In this document: one piece after another, positions 59,660 through 64,000 of the stretch
How positions within the stretch are numbered: the first letter of the stretch is position 1
Layout of the letters: the number at the start of each line of letters is the position of its first letter
Assembly (NCBI GenBank): GCA_963750295.1
Contig: CAVVPY010000001.1
Location: 434,001 to 498,000, forward strand
Origin: CAVVPY01 sp963750295
GTDB lineage: Bacteria; Actinomycetota; Actinomycetes; Mycobacteriales; Jatrophihabitantaceae
Reading direction: 5' to 3'
DNA: 64,000 nt
Position numbers and translations under genes: made by a program
Notes under the pieces: generated by a model
What the model was told of the DNA's origin: nothing
Databases searched by the model: none
Seen by the model: only the letters and a program-made list of their open reading frames with translations

Positions 59660-59916
59660 CAGTTGTTCACCGCTTCCTTCGTCTTCTGTGCGCTCTTCTG
59701 GGTGCGCTCAGCCGCCGTTGCCTTGGCCTGGTGGGTATCGGCCTTCAGCTCGGCCTGGACGGCCTTGAGCCGCTCGGTGCCCTTCTCCTGCTGCACCTGA
59801 CCGGCCTGCTTGAGCCGATCGCGGTTGAGCACCGTCCCGGCGATCTCCTTACCGAGGCCGACGACCTTGTCGACCAGGCCAGCGGCATTTTTCGGGTCCA
59901 CGCGTGGGATCTGCAT
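59659..59916 (-). CDS. Small hydrophilic stress-type protein beside CsbD
   Basis: 85 residues from ATG 59916 with GGAAGAG upstream. Residues 1-35 (NAAGLVDKVVGLGKEIAGTVL) could form an amphipathic helix; residues 40-85 are Gln/Lys/Ala/Glu-rich coiled coil (GTERLKAVQAELKADTHQAK). No named family is certain, though it resembles small microaggregate-binding or CsbD-like proteins. It is cotranscribed with csbD. A GATT-N14-GGGTAG element upstream suggests stress-sigma control. Confidence 0.72.
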   Translation of the reverse strand: MQIPRVDPKNAAGLVDKVVGLGKEIAGTVLNRDRLKQAGQVQQEKGTERLKAVQAELKADTHQAKATAAERTQKSAQKTKEAVNN

Positions 59917-59973
59917 CTCTTCCTTCCAGCATCTCGGCTCGGATCGACGTCTCGTCGACCCGTCGGTGATGGC

Positions 59974-59997
59974 CTACCCGGCTGCGGCGTGGGAATC
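59974..59997 (-). promoter_or_regulatory. Possible SigB/SigF-type promoter for the CsbD genes
   Basis: On the minus strand GATT (59997-59994) is followed after 14 bases by GGGTAG (59979-59974), close to the actinobacterial stress consensus GNNT-N14-16-GGGTAY apart from the last base. It lies about 58 bases before the start of the 85-residue stress gene. Confidence 0.45.
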
Positions 59998-60059
59998 CCG
60001 CCCAGAAAGGTGCCTGAGGACACATTTGTCCTTGTGGCGGCTGGCTCCTACCGACAGTG

Positions 60060-60989
60060 CTAGGGAAGCGCCTGCCAGTCGGGAATGCCCTCGCTGTAGC
60101 GCAACACGCGAAGGTCGTGCGCCGCGGTGCCGTCCGGGCGGATGAGCCACAGATCGTCCAAGAACCCCGGGCCGCGGTCGCTGCCGAACGCGATAAAGCG
60201 CCCGTCGGGAGCGAGCACGGGGCCGGTGTCGAAGTACGGCCCGCGCGTGAGTCGCGTCAACCGAGCGCCGCCCGCTCCGACGAGGTAGATCGACGAGGAC
60301 GTCTGGCCGTCGCGTTCGAACACCAGTCGCCTGCTGCCCGGGGCCCACGCGACCTGGTGGTCGTAGCCGGCCGAGTCGGTGACCCTCGTGACCGCTCCGG
60401 TGGACTGCGAAAGCAGATAGATGTCGCCGACGTCGCCGTCGGCGAAGCCACGGGTGAAGGCGATCCGGGTGCCGTCCGGCGACCAGCTCGGTTCGAAATC
60501 GAGCGCCGGCCCGGTGGTGAACCGGCGCAACTTCGCGCCGTCAGCCGCGTTCATCGTCCACAGGTGCCACCCCGTTGCGTCGACGCGGGTGAAGACAATG
60601 CGGACGCCGTTCGGGCTCCACGCCGGATCCCTCGCGTCGAACCCGGACGTCAATCGCCGCAGGTCACTGCCATCGGCGGCCACCGTCCAGATGGACCCCG
60701 GGCCGAACGGCGCGGTCGTGCGCCAGAACGCGATCCGGGTGCCGGCGGCGTTCCAGACCGGACCGAATTCGTTCAGGCCACGTGTCGTGGTGAGCCGGCG
60801 CAGGCACGAACCGTCCGCACGCATCGTGTAGATGTCGGCCTGGGTGTGGTCCCCGGCCGGGAGTTCCCGCTGGAATACGAGTACTCCGTTCGAGCCGGGG
60901 AACGACGCTCGCGCGGGCCACCCCGGGACCATCGCCACTATCAGCACCGCGACGGCAAGCGCGGCGCGCGGGATGTGGATCTTGACCAT
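60060..60989 (-). CDS. Secreted TolB/WD40-like beta-propeller protein
   Basis: 309 residues from ATG 60989 with GGGGGGTGG upstream. Signal peptide 1-27 (ends WPARASF). Six or so blades repeat the pattern xxPxWSPDGxRIAFxR: examples are GPVWNAAGTRIAFWR, DPAWSPNGVRIVFTR and EPSWSPDGTRIAFTR. TolB-like propellers bind proteins or small ligands; no enzymatic motif. The gene lies next to another secreted single-domain protein, with which it could be coregulated. Confidence 0.85.
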   Translation of the reverse strand: MVKIHIPRAALAVAVLIVAMVPGWPARASFPGSNGVLVFQRELPAGDHTQADIYTMRADGSCLRRLTTTRGLNEFGPVWNAAGTRIAFWRTTAPFGPGSIWTVAADGSDLRRLTSGFDARDPAWSPNGVRIVFTRVDATGWHLWTMNAADGAKLRRFTTGPALDFEPSWSPDGTRIAFTRGFADGDVGDIYLLSQSTGAVTRVTDSAGYDHQVAWAPGSRRLVFERDGQTSSSIYLVGAGGARLTRLTRGPYFDTGPVLAPDGRFIAFGSDRGPGFLDDLWLIRPDGTAAHDLRVLRYSEGIPDWQALP

Positions 60990-61081
60990 GGCCACCCCCC
61001 GCGGCGGTACGTCGATCGCACGACGTACCGCATCATCCGCGCAACCGTGTCGAAGCGGAAGGGCGTCCGGAGGTGGGCCCG

Positions 61082-61567
61082 TCAGCGATTGAGCAGGCGG
61101 AACGTCAACCTCGTCGAGGACCCGTCTGCCGCGCCGACGACGGTGACGGCCCCGCGCGCGCCGATGTACTGCCCGGTTCCGCCCAGCACCGGCAGGTGCG
61201 CGCCGGTGGCGAGGTCGGCCAGGTGCATCGTGCCGTTGAAGAAGATGTTGCCGTGCGGCAGTTCGACGCTGCACTCGATCATCGCGACGGCGTCGGTGTC
61301 GGTGACGCGGACGACCGTGATCACAGTTTCGACCAGGCCGACCTTGACGCCGTCCTGGTACGCGGGGGCGTCTTCGGTCGCCTGCTGGTTCGGGGCGAGC
61401 GACTGGCCGAAGTCGACCGGGGTGATCGTCCCCTCGCTGTCATGCTCGATGACCCGCAGCGAGAACGGGCGAGCCGGCGACTGCGCCGTGGCTGTCGACG
61501 CCGCGATCGCTGTCGTCGTCCCCACCAGCAACGCGGCTGCGGCGGCGATCAATGGAACTCGTTTCAT
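61082..61567 (-). CDS. Secreted allene-oxide-cyclase-barrel / dirigent-like protein
   Basis: 161 residues from ATG 61567. Signal peptide 1-28 (LIAAAAALLVGTTTAIAAS). The mature part is a single beta-rich domain: VVRVTDTDAVAMIECSVELP, NIFFNGTMHLADLATGAHLP and TGQYIGARGAVTVVG, which fits the allene-oxide-cyclase-barrel/dirigent pattern (G-T-G-x-Y-x-G-A-R-G). Such bacterial proteins have unknown ligands, possibly phenolic or fatty-acid oxides. Single gene; start is followed upstream by 277 bases with no recognisable gene. Confidence 0.75.
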   Translation of the reverse strand: MKRVPLIAAAAALLVGTTTAIAASTATAQSPARPFSLRVIEHDSEGTITPVDFGQSLAPNQQATEDAPAYQDGVKVGLVETVITVVRVTDTDAVAMIECSVELPHGNIFFNGTMHLADLATGAHLPVLGGTGQYIGARGAVTVVGAADGSSTRLTFRLLNR

Positions 61568-61844
61568 GACAGGCACCTTCCACTCGCTACTCCGACGACC
61601 TCGATCGGACTCGTCGGAACGAGGCGGCGTTCGCCTCATCGACACACGCGTGAGAAGGCGCCTCACGATGTGAGCCGAACGCAGCACCCAAGCAGTCAGC
61701 GCGCCGAACGCCGCACCACTACTGCTGAATCCGCTTGGCGGCGTCGCGCGCCGGCATGTTGACCAGACCCGGTGAGCGTGCGGTAGGTGCCGAGCTGATC
61801 GACCTAGGAATAGAGGCGGGACCGACGTCAACCCGACGCTGACC
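61568..61844. other. Non-coding stretch with no recognised feature
   Basis: This 277-base interval between the barrel-protein start and the broken beta-propeller relic shows no convincing reading frame. It likely holds the promoter of the barrel protein, but I see no clear consensus element. Confidence 0.5.
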
Positions 61845-62434
61845 TCAGCTTCGGCCCGCGAGGCGTTGCTCGGCGCGCACCTCCGCTGCGGCGACGCGTC
61901 GATCGGGCCTGAGATCGGTGGTAGCGGTCCTGCTGTGGTAGGGCTCCTGGTCGGTCGAGTACACCTGCAGCCAAGTGTTACTGGCGGAGTAGACCTTCCC
62001 GTCCGAGACCGTCACTGTCGCGTACGGGGCGTTGGAGAACGTGCCGCCCGAACCCGCTGTCCACAGCGGCGCGCACCCGGTCCAGCAGTCCGCGCTGGAA
62101 GCGAAAACGTCGTTGGCGGTCGGGACGTAGACCACCCCGTTGGCGACCGTGGGCCCGGATAGGGCACCGCGCCCCCGGTGTTGGTGGACCACTGGGGGGA
62201 GCAGGTGGTGGCGCCGCACGAGGAGTTGAAGACGTAGAGGCTGGTGCCCTGGACGACATAGATCCGCGAGCCCGCCGCCGTGACCGTCCGGAACCCCGAT
62301 CCCGGCAGGGAGCCGCTCCACGCCGGTGAACAGCCGAGACACGACAGGCGCGTGCCGCAGATTGGCATGGATACGCCGTCTCCGTCGAACCCACACCCGT
62401 GCACCGACGCGGTCCAGCAGGTGACCCGCATCAT
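61845..62434 (-). pseudogene. Truncated, frameshifted PQQ-like beta-propeller gene
   Basis: Propeller repeats occur in two frames. The first piece (62434 to about 62180) includes WSGSLPGSGFRTVTAAGSRI and YVVQGTSLYVFNSSCG. The second (about 62180 to 61845) includes GPTVANGVVYVPTANDVFAS, CWTGCAPLWTAGSGG and VSDGKVYSASNTWLQVYS. They join at about 62175 (WSTNTGG then ALSGPTVANG) with a shift of one base. No signal peptide and only about three blades remain. Its 5' end abuts a tRNA 3' fragment, so it may have been damaged by insertion. Confidence 0.78.
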
Positions 62435-62442
62435 CCCTGGCG

Positions 62443-62491
62443 TGGTGCCCCCGGCAGGATTCGAACCTGCGCCACCGCCTCCGGAGGGCGA
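62443..62491 (-). other. 3' fragment of a tRNA-Arg(CCG) gene, probable attachment-site scar
   Basis: Read on the minus strand: anticodon stem TCGCC/GGCGG enclosing loop CTCCGGA (anticodon CCG), a short variable region, T-arm GCAGG-TTCGAAT-CCTGC (perfect), then CGGGGGC, A and CCA. The acceptor 3' strand CGGGGGC would pair with GCCCCCG, as in actinobacterial tRNA-Arg, but no such 5' half exists upstream; D-arm is also absent. A tRNA 3' half without its 5' half is the classic mark of tRNA-targeted integration (attL or attR). Confidence 0.75.
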
Positions 62492-62669
62492 TTTTTGCGA
62501 CTTTGAAGATCGTTGGCAATTGCTTGCAGGCCCCGGATCTACCGGCCTACAAGCGTTTGTTGTTGCTGATCAACATCGGCTGGTTTCAGTTCTGGTGTGT
62601 ACCCGATGTGAACCCGCGAAGATCAACTTCGTGGCCGGCTGGTGTTCGATTCTCGCCCATCGACGTGCG

Positions 62670-63433
62670 TCAGGTGCGCAGCACGGCAAGCGTCAGCGCC
62701 CGGATCTCGGCCTGTTCGGCGCGATCCGTCGTCGCGGCGCGGACGCCGCCACCTGCCGGTCGGGCGAAGTCGGCGCGGAGGATGGCCGCGGCGTCGCCCT
62801 GAACGCCGGAGTCGCGCCACTCGACGGGTTCCGGAATCCGCTGGCGGTGCGAGCGCAGCAGCCGCCAGACATCGACGGCATCCTTCGCGGCCAGCCGGCT
62901 CGACCAGCTGAGCGCCTTCAAACACAGCGCCGAGTTGATGTCGGGAATCACGGCCGGAAATGACATGGCGGTGCCATCGAGCATTGTCACGGTGAGGGCG
63001 ATCTGCTCGCCGGGACGAGCGAGCGCCAAGGACAAGCCGGGAATCTCGTCGAGCACGATGTCGCCGTGCTGCTGGTTCGGGACGAGGCGCCGGCCCCATG
63101 CCGGGGCGAGCACGTCGATGACGAGACGCAGGCCGTCGTCCGTTGTCCGGATGAATCGGTTGGACGCTTCCGGCCTGGCATAGCCGAGCACTTCGAGCGC
63201 GGGGACCAATCGGGATTGCGGGCCGACGCCGCCGCGACCCCCATGTCGGCGTCCTGCGTGACCCTGACGACCGGCTCCGGAACGTCGGCGAGAGCGACGT
63301 GCAGGCGGACCATCTGTCCGCCGACGAGTCGGTACTCGATCCCTACGTCATTGGCCACCGCCGCGAGATCGCGCATTGCAAGGAAGCCGGCCTCTTCGGC
63401 CTGAGATGACGCGCTGAGGCGAAGGGCGGTCAC
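62670..63433 (-). pseudogene. AbiEii-type nucleotidyltransferase toxin, frameshifted
   Basis: Two frames together make one protein of about 250 residues. Frame 1 (GTG 63433 to about 63220): IEYRLVGGQMVRLHVALAD and VVRVTQDADMGV, the GG and DxD motifs of AbiEii nucleotidyltransferases. Frame 2 (about 63215 to 62670): SRLVPALEVLGYARPEASNR, LVIDVLAPAWGR and AAKDAVDVWRLL. The one-base shift near 63215-63240 could be decay or a sequence error beside a C run (63238-63242). Partner of the regulator gene it overlaps. Confidence 0.72.
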
Positions 63434-64000
63434 AGCAGCGCGCCTGACTCGATCATCCAGGTACGCCAGGCTTCCTGTGCTTCACCGGCGTCCGGGCCCG
63501 GGCTGCGCGACAGGTCGTAAAGCACTTGGAACGCGTTGGCTCTCGCGACGTCGCCGTGGCCGCGCATCTCGATCAGAACCGGAGCCTTCGAGATCGGCCA
63601 CACCCCGGGGTCGTCAGCCAGCACGAGGGTCAACGTCGACGCCGAGGCGTCGCTCGGCGTGAGGCCGATGGTGGAGAAGTCGGCACCGCGCCGCGCGTAC
63701 AGAGTGGCCCGCCGGGGGGTCCGCCATGGCGCCACCAAATCGGCAGCAGCGTCGCCTGAGACGACCGGGTTCGCCCGCTCGCGACCGAGCGCCTCGTAAG
63801 CGCGGTAGGCCTGCTCGTTGATCGGGTCGACCCCGAACCAGTGGGTCTCGATGCCGCCCGGTCCCGGGTAGTGCGCCAGCCACCAGGAGACCGCCCGTGC
63901 GCGATCCATCACCTCCCAGCCGTCCGGGCCTCTGGTCACCAGGTCGCGCTCGGCGAGCCGGCTGAGCGCCTTCGAGACCGCGGCCTGACCGATGTGAGCG
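63430..64000 (-). CDS. AbiEi-like antitoxin/HTH regulator, 5' end outside window
   Basis: At least 189 residues, running past the window end. The visible N-terminal part is a winged helix (GQAAVSKALSRLAERDLVT). It then shows ETHWFGVDPINEQAYRAYEA and TLYARRGADFSTIGL, with a C-terminal LIEMRGHGDVARANAFQVLY. The stop overlaps the GTG of the nucleotidyltransferase gene (63430-63433), the usual antitoxin-first arrangement of type IV AbiE modules. Family assignment follows largely from that neighbour. Confidence 0.6.
   Translation of the reverse strand, partial: AHIGQAAVSKALSRLAERDLVTRGPDGWEVMDRARAVSWWLAHYPGPGGIETHWFGVDPINEQAYRAYEALGRERANPVVSGDAAADLVAPWRTPRRATLYARRGADFSTIGLTPSDASASTLTLVLADDPGVWPISKAPVLIEMRGHGDVARANAFQVLYDLSRSPGPDAGEAQEAWRTWMIESGALL

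Noticed and set aside
62498..62669. An integrase gene next to the tRNA fragment
   Set aside because: The 170 bases next to the scar contain no reading frame of note. Any integrase must lie outside the window.
1..64000. CRISPR arrays and rRNA operons
   Set aside because: I saw no regularly spaced repeat array and no ribosomal RNA sequence. The only multi-copy short repeat is the group at 47177-47310, which has no spacers.

Overview
The window is high-GC DNA (about 70% by eye) from an actinobacterium. The lineage markers are a WhiB1-type iron-sulfur protein, a SigR/RsrA pair with the zinc anti-sigma (ZAS) motif, a Kgd/SucA fusion carrying both E2 and E1 parts, a hook-type nickel superoxide dismutase with its SodX peptidase, F420-dependent oxidoreductases and an MctP/DUF3311 permease pair. 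Many genes between 4.5 and 26 kb (rsgA, aroA, SRAP, a KefB-like antiporter with a TrkA-C partner, sigR/rsrA, pdtaS, whiB1, a lipid kinase, a gpm2-like phosphatase) have counterparts in the Rv3214-Rv3237 stretch of Mycobacterium tuberculosis. I recall that region from general knowledge and compared nothing directly. The genus is not determined; a Frankineae/Jatrophihabitans-like organism is a guess.

Layout. 0-4.5 kb: a secreted subtilisin (cut by the window edge), a PD-(D/E)XK-like protein and a DUF2237 protein. 4.5-13.7 kb: rsgA-aroA, divergent SRAP, a hydrolase/acyl-CoA ligase pair, a cation antiporter with its regulator, a P450 and YbaK. 13.7-21.4 kb: sigR-rsrA behind an exact SigR-type promoter, a PBP-type carboxypeptidase, an OmpR two-component system, mctP, pdtaS and whiB1. 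21.7-26.9 kb: a lipid kinase, a MetE-like protein, then a compact sodN-phosphatase-rsbW-sigF operon with divergent sodX. 26.9-34.4 kb: two tandem sedolisins, malic enzyme, a MocR/YczE divergent pair, DUF6104 and a Rieske oxygenase. 34.4-47.2 kb: kgd, an ABC exporter, then a signalling block (NarL-type regulator, GAF-EAL-DICT protein, multi-PAS histidine kinase) and two F420 enzymes. 47.2-50.3 kb: a repeat-rich intergenic hairpin and two glycosyltransferase genes, one fused to a methyltransferase. 50.3-56.6 kb: a cobalamin-riboswitch-headed cluster. 56.6-62.4 kb: a decayed P450, a molybdopterin oxidoreductase, CsbD stress proteins, secreted beta-propeller and barrel proteins. 62.4-64 kb: a tRNA-Arg 3' fragment that looks like an integration scar, followed by an AbiE-like toxin-antitoxin pair whose toxin gene is frameshifted.

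The strongest system is the cluster at 50.4-56.6 kb. A cobalamin riboswitch precedes five overlapping genes: a secreted alpha/alpha-barrel (squalene-cyclase fold) protein with a C-terminal LADTG sorting signal, a secreted membrane-anchored protein with a DUF4430-like domain, EcfT, a fused double ECF ATPase, and an ECF S component. Animal transcobalamin and intrinsic factor join an alpha/alpha barrel to a DUF4430-type beta domain. I therefore read this as a two-piece, surface-anchored, transcobalamin-like vitamin B12 capture system that feeds an ECF importer. Riboswitch and ECF parts are well supported from sequence; the capture role is inference.

Other regulatory signals seen directly are a GGAAT-N18-GTT promoter before sigR, a CRP-like palindrome before whiB1, a possible SigB/SigF-type promoter before the CsbD genes, and several convergent-gene hairpins.
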